Assembly (NCBI GenBank): GCA_019843655.1
Contig: JACDQD010000004.1
Location: forward strand, 5,084,001-5,148,000
From: Lethocerus indicus
Lineage: Eukaryota; Arthropoda; Insecta; Hemiptera; Belostomatidae
DNA length: 64,000 nucleotides
Direction of reading: 5' to 3'
Of the stretch, positions 1 to 10,990 are shown in pieces. Both the position numbers and the translations under genes were made by a program. How positions within the stretch are numbered: the first letter of the stretch is position 1; each line of letters opens with the position of its first letter. The notes beneath the pieces were generated by a model. That model was not told the origin of the DNA. It did not search any database and saw only the letters and a program-made list of their open reading frames with translations.

Positions 1-3000
1 AAACATTTACATTCAATACGGCATTAATAAACTGAACTCTCTTTGTTCGCTGTCTGAATCATAATAGAATGAATGATAATGAACCCGATAGACCGGCGTT
101 ACCGTCTTGGCATAAGATTCAAGGGGTCGAGAGTTTAATTTCTTCTTTTATCTTTTCATCTGTATAGGTCATGGGTATTCAAACTTCTTTAATTAGTCAA
201 TAGGTCTCTTATTTATCGCATTTGAACCAAACCTGTATTTTATATTAGCACCGTCCTTTGCTGTGCAACTTATTGGGCCGAACTGAAAAAATGCTGTATA
301 ATATATGGAAATCGTTTGAATTTTCCAACTATTAAGACATAAATTCTTAATTATTATTTCGTTTTCACGGTTATATGGAATTTATTCATAACGAACTTGA
401 ACGTAACCTATCAGATATGAGTTACTTATAATCCCTTTTTTGTGAATAAATTATATTTGAAAATGTATCTGACTCTCTAGTTCAAGTTGACAGTGGAAAT
501 ATATGCAGACTATAACATCTGAATTAAAACAGCGGCTAACCGCTGGGACTAATAAAGTAAAAAAACACGCTACGCACAACCATTACAGATTGAAAAGATT
601 CATTAACTGAAAATCAAGCGATGCGAATAATTTTCTAATTTACATTATTGCGGGCCGCGCCCCAACAGTTCGCTGCAAGGCATAATTCACTTGATTGTAT
701 AAATTACGAACGGGTTTCTAGATAATTTCGAACGCCGGGTGTGTGGAAATTAAGGCGGCTGGGCTCCCCCTCCTTGGAAATTATTATTCCAAATAAAATG
801 TATTTGCAGAGACGCGCGGAGTTTAACGGCTCCTATGCAAATCCGTGCAAACTGCCAGGTCGCAAATAGCAATCGCAATGCGTACCTCGCATAACGATAA
901 CGGCTCCACTCGGGGCTTTCTCAGATCGGACACGACGATATGTCGCATATTCCAACAAAAGTAATACTATAGTATGACATTTCACGACTGGTTTTAATAG
1001 CTTAGTTATATGGGCAATAAAGTTTAGTAGGAAACCGATTTTCTACTTCAATATGGGCCAAATTGGTCGTTAAAGTGTGATGTAGCTCCCTAACCCACTG
1101 TGGTTCGTTCGACCGCACATCCGGAGAGTAACGTCCTCCCGCAGGCAAAATTTCGGTTTGTTCGCTTTCGCATGTAAGCTAAATATAATATAAGTTACAG
1201 TATTATTGAATGCATTATTTGTCTCGAATGTGGGATTGTGGAATAATACAAATTTTCCAGTTATTTACCTCAGTTGTGTAGAAGACCCGCGTTGGCATTC
1301 CAACAAAGACTTATCGGTACATAAACTGGCATAAGTTGTATTCCAATAATAGCGATAGCAGTCGAAGGTTCTTAATTAAAAAAATCATCCCCTCGACCCG
1401 ACTTTCCCTTGTAATACGCCTTTTTCAACTCGACTTTGTAAACGTCGATTTCAGTGTGACGTCGGACAAAAAGATGGTCGCAGGCCGGCTCATCAACTAG
1501 TCCCTAACTGTTAACAACTTTAGCAAGTTCTCCGCAAAATGCGGCCCAACGTTAATCCGGGCAGGACATGTTTTACGAGAAATCGACAGCAATTCAACAG
1601 TGCGCCGTTTCGCAGCGTACCCGTGTCTGTTTTGTTTTCGCTGTCGAAAAAGGCACAAATGAGCCCCGCCTCTTGCCGGTTTACGGCTGAACGCCCACAT
1701 ACATTTTCATGACACAATACACTGAAAAAATACGCAATGCCCAAAACTGGAGAAAATCCATCATCTGTGGTGATGAAACGCGACAATATTATCGTCGATA
1801 AGTATTATTATTATTGTAAAATACTCCAATACAGTTCATTAAATAAAACTTTTAACTATGTATTAACGAGCTAAGCATACTCCCGGATATTAATTCATCA
1901 AATTCTCTTTACCTGAAATAAAGGTTTACAATTTTATTTCCGCAGCTTACTGGTTCCATTTATATCACGGGAGCCCATAAACGGGGTAACAAATATTAGC
2001 GAAGCCATTGAAAGTTCCTAAAAATTATTCGAAATTTTGGTGAGTTAAGCTTCTCGCCAAGGAAGGAAGTTGACGATAAATTTTGCTCTTGATATACCTC
2101 GGATAAAAGCTTACGGCGGAAAATATGGTCGCTTTTGTTTGTTTTTTTACGAGACGAGTAAATATACCGGGGTTCCCCTCGGAAATGCATTGTGGCTCGC
2201 GATTTCTGAACAAACTCAATTCGAGGCCGAAGTCAAACAACTCGTTCGAGCTATGACACTCCGGAATCGGATCAGTGCGCTAAGCTTGTCGTATTAAATT
2301 TAGCCAAATGTAAATTGAAACGATTTTGTCCGATACATACAGTCAAGGGGGTAGAGTTGAGAGTCGTCGCTAGCTCGTCTCATATTGATACTAACTACTG
2401 GAGCGTTACTATACCGCCTCGGAATAGGCGGATGGGTGGGTAGATCCGTCTCTTGAGTCGCGTTACTAATGGCAGTCTGATACGCATCATACATTAGGCC
2501 CGATATCCCATTAATACACGCTGCCTGGCCCAAATTTATTATTAATTGTGACTACTGTAGGAGATAGGATGGGCTGTAGAAAGCCAACGAGGAAGGCTGT
2601 TAGTTCAAGTTGAAATCTGGCCCCTATCAGAAGATCTCGTCGGGTGATTAAAATATTAAATCTCGTTTATAATATCTCGCTGAACTAGCCGCCTGGACGC
2701 TTATTAACCGGTAATGGGAAGTCTGCATTTGAATTAGACAACAAACCAAACGCCACTTAATAAGCTAATTAATATTTGGGCATTAATAATGGAATACATA
2801 ATCACTTTTCCGTAGTTCGTAAGTATAGTATTTTTGGAGTTGGAGGCCAAAGCGGACCTAAAAATACGACATCTCGATGAACCTCGAGTTCATTCGCAGC
2901 GTATCGTCCATCAGACATGATAAAGCATTCCTCCGCAATACTGTCCAAGCTCGTCCTAAGGTCGTTACTTCTTCAAATGTCTGTAGTAATCAATTTAAAC

Positions 3001-3360
3001 GTCCTTATAGATTGCCGGTTTATTTCACGTAGGTAGATATGCCTAAAGTTGTTGGAAAGGGACAACACAAACTTAAATACCGTAGATTTCGTGCGTTTCT
3101 GTCTCTTTTCGCTGGTTTGGCCTTTTGCTGGACCGGTTTGGGCTGCTCACCATCTTCAGTAGCGGTGTTAGTCACTTTGGCACTTTTTGGGCATCCTCAC
3201 TGCACTGTCACTGTCGCTTGTACTGTGCGCCCACTGTGCACCCACTCGCAGACCACAAACCGGGTATTCTAAACAAACACAAATGTTTTCTCCCCATTAA
3301 TTCGACAAGCTTTTGAGTCGAAGGCTCATTTCAGAAATGACTTTTGGGAAGTTCACCAGT
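1..3360. other. AT-rich non-coding stretch
   Basis: I see no recognisable gene here. Open frames are all under about 90 codons and overlap one another on both strands, as random frames do. The sequence mixes AT-rich runs with ordinary CpG-containing DNA. The only structure I would single out is a minus-strand AG|GT junction near 1907-1915, where TTTATTTCAG runs straight into GTAAAG. It is listed separately as a weak tandem splice site. Confidence 0.7.
1907..1926 (-). promoter_or_regulatory. weak tandem 3'/5' splice-site motif
   Basis: Read on the minus strand, a pyrimidine-rich TTTATTTCAG is followed at once by GTAAAG, so an acceptor and a donor share one junction between 1913 and 1912. Such zero-length exons act as recursive splice sites in long insect introns. 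The donor half is off consensus (GTAAAG rather than GTAAGT), so this could easily be chance. Confidence 0.12.
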
Positions 3361-3720
3361 TTGGCAAGTCCGAGCGGCAGTGCAGGTGCAAAGCCGGCGG
3401 CGGCGCGGCCTGTTCGGCATTAATTTCACAATCCATTAACGCGGCTGCATATGAGGCCGGGCCGGTCCGGCGGGGGCCCCGGCCCTGCCCCGGTGATTTG
3501 TTTTAATCCCCCATTTCCATGGGACGGATCATAAACAGCGCGACGTTCGCGTCCCATTTGGTGATGCCTCATTCCATGGCCCATTTGCCCTGTGGTGGTG
3601 GTGGTGGTGGTGTTCGCTTTACGAGCCGTCCCCCGCCCCTTCAACAGTTGCCGCCGCCGCACCCCCCGACTTGCGCCATTTTAAAGAGATACACTCCCCT
3701 TGAACGGAAATCGTTGGGCG
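3361..3720. other. GC-rich, CpG-dense patch
   Basis: Base composition switches sharply from the AT-rich flanks to a block dominated by GGCC, CCGG and GCGG words. Runs of GGC and CCGG lie around 3390-3500, a (TGG)n tract at 3593-3612, and CCGCC runs near 3650. Frames on both strands stay open because stop codons are rare in such DNA; their translations are Gly/Pro-rich and match no family I know. It could be a CpG-island-like regulatory element or promoter, but no clear TATA/initiator pair is visible. Confidence 0.5.
3593..3612 (+). repeat. (TGG)n microsatellite
   Basis: About six and a half perfect copies of TGG inside the GC-rich patch. If read through it would give a Gly run on the plus strand. 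Confidence 0.9.
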
Positions 3721-4492
3721 ATGGTAGGGCGGGAGCGGGCTTTAACCCCGGCCTCCGTCGTCTTCAATCGACCGTGGTCTTATTATCGGACCGACCCTAC
3801 CCGCCCCTTCTACATTTCTTAACGCACCGATGCCCGCCAGTTTGCTGTTATTCCGGCATCACATTATAGTTTTCGACGATATTATTTGTGTGTAAGATCC
3901 AGTTTTGTTTATCACTGTCCGTAAAAATATCGAGGCTTCTGAAAAGAAGGATCGTCACTTTTCTTATGCTAGAATTTTATTTAACGACCATGTAGTCATA
4001 AACAAATACAACCTCATATATCTAACTACCAGGGAAATGTATATTTTAATGAAAAAAATACATTAAATATCTCTTCGATTCCTTTAATTTATGAAAATTA
4101 CAATTATCGAATAAAATAACGTATACTAAAATATAATTTTAGTGTCTATGTCCTCAAGGCAGTTCTGAGTACTCGTATAATAGATTAAAAATTATCGATT
4201 CTATATATAAATAAGTAATTACATTGTGACTCAGTTGAACAACGATAGACATCAATTGACGAGATTTGAAACTGAACCATATCCCGTGTTCTGCGCTATA
4301 CCGTACGGGTTAGGTCCAAGAAACCGAGAATTATTCTGAGAATTTTATCTGTGTAGAGTTATCTATAAGTCAGTAGGGTAACGGTGTAACAGAATTAGAG
4401 GGATTAGATGATGGGCCGTCTCTGCGGGGCTTAACTCGGTTTAGGCTGGTGGCCGGGCGGTAAACCGCGTTTGCCTTGTTACGACTGCTCGA
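3721..4492. other. AT-rich non-coding stretch
   Basis: Nothing recognisable. Composition falls back to AT-rich with ATATAT and TTAATT words, and all frames are short. Confidence 0.7.
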
Positions 4493-4530
4493 GGGGTGGC
4501 GGGGGGTGGTTGGAGGGCGGGGGTGCTGGG
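4493..4530 (+). other. G-quadruplex-prone G-rich tract
   Basis: Five runs of three or more G occur in 38 bases (4493-4496, 4501-4506, 4515-4517, 4519-4523, 4528-4530), separated by 1-8 bases. This fits a relaxed G-quadruplex pattern on the plus strand. It lies about 160 bp upstream of the X-box/TATA pair. Confidence 0.5.
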
Positions 4531-4693
4531 AGTCGGTCCTGTCGGCCCAATGAGCGTATACATATTCAAATGCCCGCTTAAATTCATCTATATATAATCA
4601 GCCGAAGACAGCTAATTTCCAACCGGGTTTGTTTGCCAACCCTGCCGCCCTTCACAATTACCCTTTCGGCCGCCGATTGGGCAAATTAAGGCC

Positions 4694-4707
4694 GTCGCCA
4701 TGGCAAC
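4694..4707. promoter_or_regulatory. RFX-type X-box (GTCGCCATGGCAAC)
   Basis: The 14 bases fit the established X-box consensus GTNRCC-N2-RGYAAC at every position and form a near-perfect inverted repeat centred on CCATGG. RFX-family factors bind such sites in animals, for example upstream of ciliary genes. A TATA-like box lies 66 bp downstream, but no gene body that I recognise follows, so use as a promoter element is inference. Confidence 0.4.
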
Positions 4708-4772
4708 GTCCCTTCCAATTTATGGCCAAATTTATAGCCCGCGGGCTTATACACACCCCTCGTTTAAAAGCT

Positions 4773-4781
4773 TATATAAAA
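4773..4781 (+). promoter_or_regulatory. TATA-like box (TATATAAAA)
   Basis: A strong match to the TATA consensus, preceded by AAAGCT and followed by a G-rich stretch. No arthropod TCAGT initiator is visible 25-35 bp downstream. The frame over 4629-4814 that crosses it has no recognisable product. It could be a promoter for a non-coding transcript, or chance in AT-rich DNA. Confidence 0.2.
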
Positions 4782-5395
4782 GAGCGTAGGGGACTGCATG
4801 AGTCGGCGATTTAATTAGGGTCTTATTCGATATTAATGCTCTAAATGCCGCCAGTTAACAAGATTTATAAGAGTCCGATAACTGGTGTTAAACAATTATC
4901 TTGTCCTGTTATCACCTAACAGACAGTTTATCCTGGAACCCGACACGTACCTAATTTCGTATCTCAAATTATTAATAATTAAATGTAGCTATCTAGATTC
5001 GAGATTCGTTTTCTGAAACTCGCGCTTTTCACTAAGATCAGATTTATTGCCAAATTTTCAAAATTCAGAACTGCAGAAACTCAATACCAGCAAGGAGTAA
5101 GTTTATCTCGATAATTAATTCTATCGAATTCCCGCGTGTTGTTGTTGGGAGCAGTTGATATGAGCTGGGCCCCAAACAACAGTGCGGGATTGATTAATCA
5201 AATAATGTAAATAATTAATAGTTAAACGCGAAAGTAGTATGACAAAAACGAGTATAACTAGCCGCAAGTCTTATATTGTAAAATGCTACATTCATCTGGC
5301 TAATGGGTAAAAAACCGAAACCCAGCAAAGGGTAGCCAGATTTCGGGCAGGTAGCGTCGGAAACAAGAATCGGAGCGGTAGCGGAATAATATCTA

Positions 5396-5438
5396 GGAGT
5401 GAGAGTGAGAGAGAAGGAGTGTGTGAGAGGGAGGAGGT
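5396..5438 (+). repeat. Imperfect GA/GT purine-rich tract
   Basis: Interrupted GAG, GTGA and GAGG words with only scattered T, followed by a run of seven G. Probably a degenerate (GA)n microsatellite. Confidence 0.7.
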
Positions 5439-5924
5439 ATTGATGGGGGGGTGAACGGTAAGAGATGGTGGGGGTGGAATTGGAATTATTCGATTGGCGG
5501 GGAGGGTGCGACCAACCTAATGGTACTCATAATTACATTAACGCGATCGAGTCGGCCATCGAGAGATTGATGTTAATTGGACTTAACATCCAATTAACCG
5601 AGTTAACTCGCAGGTAAATGCGGGGTTTATACTGTACGGGGCTAATTGCCGGCCGGCCACACGGATATCGGTTTCGGGCCGTGCTCCCATAAATCTGGCT
5701 TATTTTTGGGGGGCCCACTGCCGGCTCTAGCCTCTCTATGAATTGATCGCTTTGTCTGCCCTCCCGCAAATTCCCAACGGAGATTTATGTCGGCCTCGGC
5801 CCACCGACAGATTGCTTTCCATTTTAAACAGCTCCAATTGATTAATATGCGCCCGGTGAAATTTATTATAAGATGCGCCCTTCGATATTTTTCCCGAGGA
5901 CAGCACGTTTTTGTTCGGTCCGAT

Positions 5925-5943
5925 CGAATATTCGGAATATTCG
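5925..5943. repeat. 19-bp perfect palindrome
   Basis: Arms CGAATATTC and GAATATTCG flank a single G. A symmetric site of this length could bind a dimeric factor, or form a small hairpin in RNA. No copy elsewhere in the window was noticed. Confidence 0.8.
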
Positions 5944-7228
5944 TGACGTCCATTTTACGAAATGGAAATTGTATAAATTAATATTCTAATCGGTCGGAGT
6001 TTTTAATTGAACGTTCGCGTAATTTTAAATCGGGGCGAGTTCTTTCGGTGTAAACAGTGACGATCGTTTTCGATACGGCCGCGGATCGACGTTTTTCGCC
6101 GGGGAGCTAGAAAAAAATCTCATTCAAGAAGCGAATGGAACGAGGCAAACAAAAAACGAAAAGAGAAACGAGCAATATTTCAGGAACAAAACTCGAGGGA
6201 CGGCGGGGCCACCACCCGGAGGAAAATATCCGGGTCGCAATAGGAAAAGGGACTTTATAGGAGGCAGAACCAGAATAGGAAGCAATTAAGAGGGGAAGGG
6301 TTGATTGTCATGCAAACAGAGGCCTGGCTCCCGGATCCATTGTTGCCCCCAACTTGGAACAATGAGGAATTCATATACATTAAACCAATAACAACAGTAG
6401 CTAGTGCCCCTCCCTCATTCCGCCAATCTATCGATGAAGCCAGTAATTCCAATGCCATTGTCGGGCACCGTGACCGGAATGATTTGCACGCCGCATTTCC
6501 GACCCCCCCCGCCCCCTACCGGACCCCTATTGCGTTCTTTTTGAGAACCGAGCATCCTAAGGAGTTTACGAGTTAGATTAGAACTGCAAGGATCATGAAT
6601 GCGCGGAGGTTTCTTGACCGGAATTCGAATTATTGCTATCTAGCTTCCGGCACAATCACCTATTACTATAGAAAGACAGGACCTATTACTGGTCGCAGGA
6701 CTTGAGACACTATTCTCCTGGCTAAGCGAGTTCCAACAGAAATATTAATTATTATCCTAGATATAAGGTTACGACGGCAGAATGCAGATTCTTAAGGTAA
6801 AATTATTTTGTCGTTAGCCTATAAAATTTGACTATAAAAGTTATAAGCGTTAACCTAGTGTCTATTAAAATATTAATTAATAAATTTAAAAATGTAACGC
6901 TTTTAATTCTTTTAAAACACGACTCCACACTATGCTGCATGAAATTCATGAAATTTTGTGCAGGACTCTAATAAAAAATTATTCGTCAGTACCAGCGTTA
7001 GAGTAGAGATAAAATACAGCGTTATTGATCATAGTAATTGATTACATCCTTTCCCTTAAAATTAAGATGACATTTGTGACTGTAACGATGTTATTATTAT
7101 ATTTTAATATAATTGCTATAACCATTGATTTTCAAATTTTTGCGCTGATTAGATACGTCATTGAAATGATCTCCGGGTATTCCACGCATGATATTCTTCC
7201 TGCAGGTCAGGAAATGCGTTAATTTCCA

Positions 7229-7253
7229 TTTCCGGGCGTCATACGCCCGGGAA
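7229..7253. repeat. GC hairpin followed by T-run
   Basis: An eight-base perfect stem (CCGGGCGT pairs with ACGCCCGG) closes a three-base loop. It extends to eleven pairs through one T-G wobble, and a run of six T follows. In a bacterium this would be read as an intrinsic terminator; in this eukaryotic setting it is simply a stable hairpin. Confidence 0.7.
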
Positions 7254-8946
7254 TTTTTTAATAGTGTGACACTCGTGGGGGCGGGGTGGACGGGGGAAGG
7301 TGGCAGACTCGCCCCGAATACAAATGATGACGACGGTGAGGAGTGGAGGGAGGGCACTACGTGATATCTCAGAAACAGAGGAGGATTTGATGGGGCCCCG
7401 ACGTGAAGGGACAACTCTGAATTTCCCTGTTGGCGGCCACGTAGCCTGGGCCCCTGAAAAAGTTTTGTATAATACTAAAATGCGCCCCACCTCTTTCCCT
7501 TCCTTTCTTATGCCACTTACGTTTGAAAAATGTCGCGGTTCTCTCTCCACGAGAAAAACCGAGCGCTGAACTAGTTTTCAAGATTTGTTTTTCTTTTCTT
7601 TTGTGAAGAGAAATGACAGAAATGCGGCCATTTGTGCAAGTTTAAGATTCCAGGAAGGAAACGAGTACAATACGGATTACCGGTATTTTTTTAAGATTAA
7701 TAATAACTATATTTATCATGTTTGATCAAATGCCACATACACCACTTCCATTTAAAGCCAGTAATTTTTTTAAATTATAAAATCCATTTTATCCTTAATG
7801 TCATATTCTACGAAAATTAATTTTTAAAAATAATAATATTTACTTAAGGAAAGGTGAGGTTAATACAGTGTCTCATTTGGTAAGTGCAAAATTAGGTGTC
7901 GAAGAAAGATTTTTTACCAAGGATGAAATGTCGATCGTATTATTAAAATCCGATTGTTCATACCTCTTCAAGTATTCGGTCGAACAATAGCTGGGCAAAT
8001 TACACCGAGATTATTATTACTGAAATTTTAATATACCTCCGAATAACTGTAGGAATACAATTGCGACTTAACGCATTGTATACTTTGTTCTTTGCTGACT
8101 GCGGGGGGAGTGAGTGAACTCAACAAAGGTCCGGGGATGGGAGGCTGAAAAGGCTCGGCGCTCCCAGTCATTATGTAATAAGTGAATTATGTACAACTCC
8201 TTCCTTCTCCTTATCCCGAGGAAAAATCCCAACGCAATATAAGAGGGTGGGTGGAGGGGGCGGGCGGGCTCTTAAATGAAACAATGCCCCGCTCGATACG
8301 GCGCACCGCAAATGGAACGCAGCTCGAACTATGAAAGGATCTCGGTCGGGCCCGGGAGCATTAGCCCCGATGGAATTACATCCGGGCGATGAATCCCGTT
8401 TCCAACAATATCTGTCTGCCGGGGATTTTTTAGACGGCCTACCCCCCAACCGACCCTCTATTTTTCGACATTCTATTTTTCCTACGTTGATGTGAAAACT
8501 AGAACAAACATTGGTATAATATCGTTAGTCCGATATTCCGTCCTGTAGGATTCGCGATTAATACATCTTGAAGAAATATTTGACTATTATAATTGAATAT
8601 TTATGGAAGAAATAGAAATAGCCGGGAATTTCGATATAATTCGAAATGTATTGTTCAGTTCATTGGTGCAATTTTATATTGTTATTCCGAGAGTTTCATG
8701 ACCGGGTTGTCTTCATCAGGCACAAGTTACAATAAGCAATACAGTTAAAAACGATGACGTACAAAGTAGCCCTGAGCTCTAAGTTTGGGAGATAAACTAA
8801 CTTGAATTTATCAGCTCTGTTATTGCGGTAAAATTTGAGTCCCGCGCCGGTTTTCTATCCGAGCGAGTTCATTGTGTCTATAAGGGACTGTTAGGGCCGG
8901 GAATTAATCGCGGTCGGGAGAAAGGGCCCGCTGTCCCAGTCGGGTG

Positions 8947-9333
8947 ATGAATGTGACTGCGTGTGGGCCATTGCCGCGTGCCGGAGTGTGCGCCCCACCA
9001 CCGCTGAAGGCACGGGGGATGCAAAATGATGAAAGGGCTTCCGGCCCCGGCTCACCGGCCCAGACAAGAACCCTTCCCCCCTCCCCCCTCAGGGCCGACG
9101 ATGAAATATATAGCGGATCGGACGGGACGCTCGCAAAAAAGAAGCCGGTGAAAGACCGGCCCCCACCGGTTCAATACAAGACGTCGGACCCCGTCAAACG
9201 ACACGATCCTCAAAGATTAACTTGGCGCCTCAACCGCACACAAAAGGATGACATATGGACTTGTACGATGAAAAGGCCGGATGAAAACTGTTGCCGAACC
9301 CCCTTCAGATTCGGGCGGAATGCCGAGTTGTAA
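8947..9333 (+). CDS. Doubtful 128-codon open frame
   Basis: I do not recognise this frame. It starts at the first ATG and ends at TAA. The translation is Pro- and Gly-rich at first, then charged, with Lys/Asp/Arg-rich segments such as AKKKPVKDRPPPVQYKTSD, and it has no hydrophobic segment. It looks more protein-like than the other frames here. However, it lies in a GC-rich block where stop codons are rare, and its length is near what chance gives in 64 kb. No convincing acceptor or donor frames it. Treat it as probably non-coding unless RNA or conservation shows otherwise. Confidence 0.12.
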   Translation: MNVTACGPLPRAGVCAPPPLKARGMQNDERASGPGSPAQTRTLPPSPLRADDEIYSGSDGTLAKKKPVKDRPPPVQYKTSDPVKRHDPQRLTWRLNRTQKDDIWTCTMKRPDENCCRTPFRFGRNAEL

Positions 9334-10480
9334 TTACCGCTCGGACATTCTAAGTAGGTTCGAATTATTAAAAAAAACTTTTCCAATTAGAACAACGCGA
9401 TTCCCGTGCATAATGACAGCAGGCTATTGGACTATCCAATTCAACAGAATAGGCAATCCCCCAAGAAATATGAATGCCCTTCACGGGTAATACGAACCTT
9501 TTTGAGTTAGTATTATTTATTATTCAATGTATCTGATTGCATTACGGGAGCTGAAACCTTAATCTTTGGACTTTTTGAAGGATTGATCTACATGTTTTTA
9601 AGGCACCTGACGGGCAAGGAATCCCTACTACCCGTGCCAATTTATTAGGGTAATAAATAAAAGAATATTTTTAGATGTTTTTTCTTATGTCGGTAAATTA
9701 TAAACAGCTAGTGGTCTTCGGAATATATTTCGACAAGTTGTGTTGACAAATCCAAATTAGTTGCGGCGGCTTCCTGACACATTTTTTCCTTTCCCGCGGT
9801 CAATTCTTCCATCTATATGTGTGGTGGTGTGTGTCGGTCGGGGCGACAGGAAACAAACTACAATAAAGAGGGGTGTCGGTCTGGGCCAGATTTACTATCG
9901 GCGGTGTAGCGGCCCGCCCCCGCAACAGCCTCGTAAATATTGTACCCGGGTTAATTATAGTTACAGCCCTCGGCGGGGCCTCCGCATCGGTGGCGGCCCG
10001 CACCCAATTCGACACTACACGACACCCCTCCCTTGAATTATTAACACTGGATTCTGAAGGAATTTAAGAACGCTCGGGTTATCTTTTTCTGGATATTTGA
10101 AACGGAACGTTATTTTAAGCTATATTTAATTTATTTTAAGGAAGGAATACAACTCAGTCAAGATAAGTATTAAAATATTTCATTTATTAGCATCAATTTA
10201 CTCGAAGCCATGATTATTATTCATAATAATAAGTATTCCAATTGTTACGGTGTCCGATTGTTATTGTAGAAAATCGTTATATATTTATTGTAAAATTTAC
10301 TCGAATCGACAACGAAAAATTGTCTAAACCACACCCAGAAGGTTCGGAGAGACGGGCTGGGAGAGATTCCCAGTGTTGGACCTCTCCATATGCACATTAC
10401 ACACGATCAATAATAGGTTTATATAAACAATATGTGGGTATTTTGAACGAAGGAATTATTTAATACGGAAGAGTCGGTTT
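9334..10480. other. Non-coding stretch
   Basis: No recognisable gene. There is an imperfect hairpin near 9602-9638, where GGCAC and GGG on the left pair with CCCGTGCC on the right across a 16-base loop. A short GT-rich tract lies at 9818-9835. Confidence 0.65.
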
Positions 10481-10760
10481 CTCGTTTCGCATATTGGGAG
10501 GGGGGGTCTGGGGCGGCCCAGACGACGGAATGATTGGACGGTCCCCGGGAAATAATAAAAGTCGATAGGCGGAAGAGGCCCCGGCCTCGGCCCCGGCCAT
10601 ATAATAAAGGGGGGCTGGGCGGGGGGAGCAGCCCAGGCCATAACCCTTTCCCCGACGGCTGTATAAACATTGTAAAACCCGGCGGATGCATTCCCCACCC
10701 CCCATCCCACACCCCCACAGTAGGCCGGCCCTACCCTCGTAAAACTGTTTTTAACTGCCG
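10481..10760. other. GC-rich block with G and C runs
   Basis: Alternating G-rich and C-rich runs, including GGGGGG runs near 10609 and 10621 and CCCC runs near 10695. Frames over it on both strands translate to Pro/Arg/Gly-rich strings without any known motif. It directly precedes the long (GA)n array. Confidence 0.55.
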
Positions 10761-10829
10761 CGTCGTAACGCGATGCTCTACCCGGCCGAACGTACGAAAA
10801 TACGACGCGTCCTAGACTCCAGAGATCGC

Positions 10830-10862
10830 GCGAGAGAGAGAAAGACGGGAGAGACAGGAAGA

Positions 10863-10926
<64 letters not shown>

Positions 10927-10927
10927 C
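10830..10927 (+). repeat. (GA)n microsatellite, pure core 50 bp
   Basis: A perfect (AG)n core spans 10866-10915 with imperfect GA-rich shoulders on both sides. Open frames across it, including the longest in the window (minus strand 10456-11004), are Ser-Leu or Arg-Glu repeats made by the array and are not genes. In insects such tracts can bind GAGA-type factors. Confidence 0.95.
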
Positions 10928-10990
10928 CAGACTACACAGATATTACCTCCCGCCCCGGCATAAATGTCCATCTCGATCCGCATTACGGCT

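Larger units (their letters stand above)
4831..8946. other. Non-coding stretch with small structured elements
   Basis: No recognisable gene. It holds an irregular purine-rich GA/GT tract (5396-5438), a 19-bp palindrome (5925-5943) and a GC hairpin followed by T residues (7229-7259). Moderately GC-rich blocks lie near 5640-5720 and 7270-7460, where frames on both strands happen to stay open. None of those frames shows a domain, signal peptide or convincing codon pattern. Confidence 0.65.
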
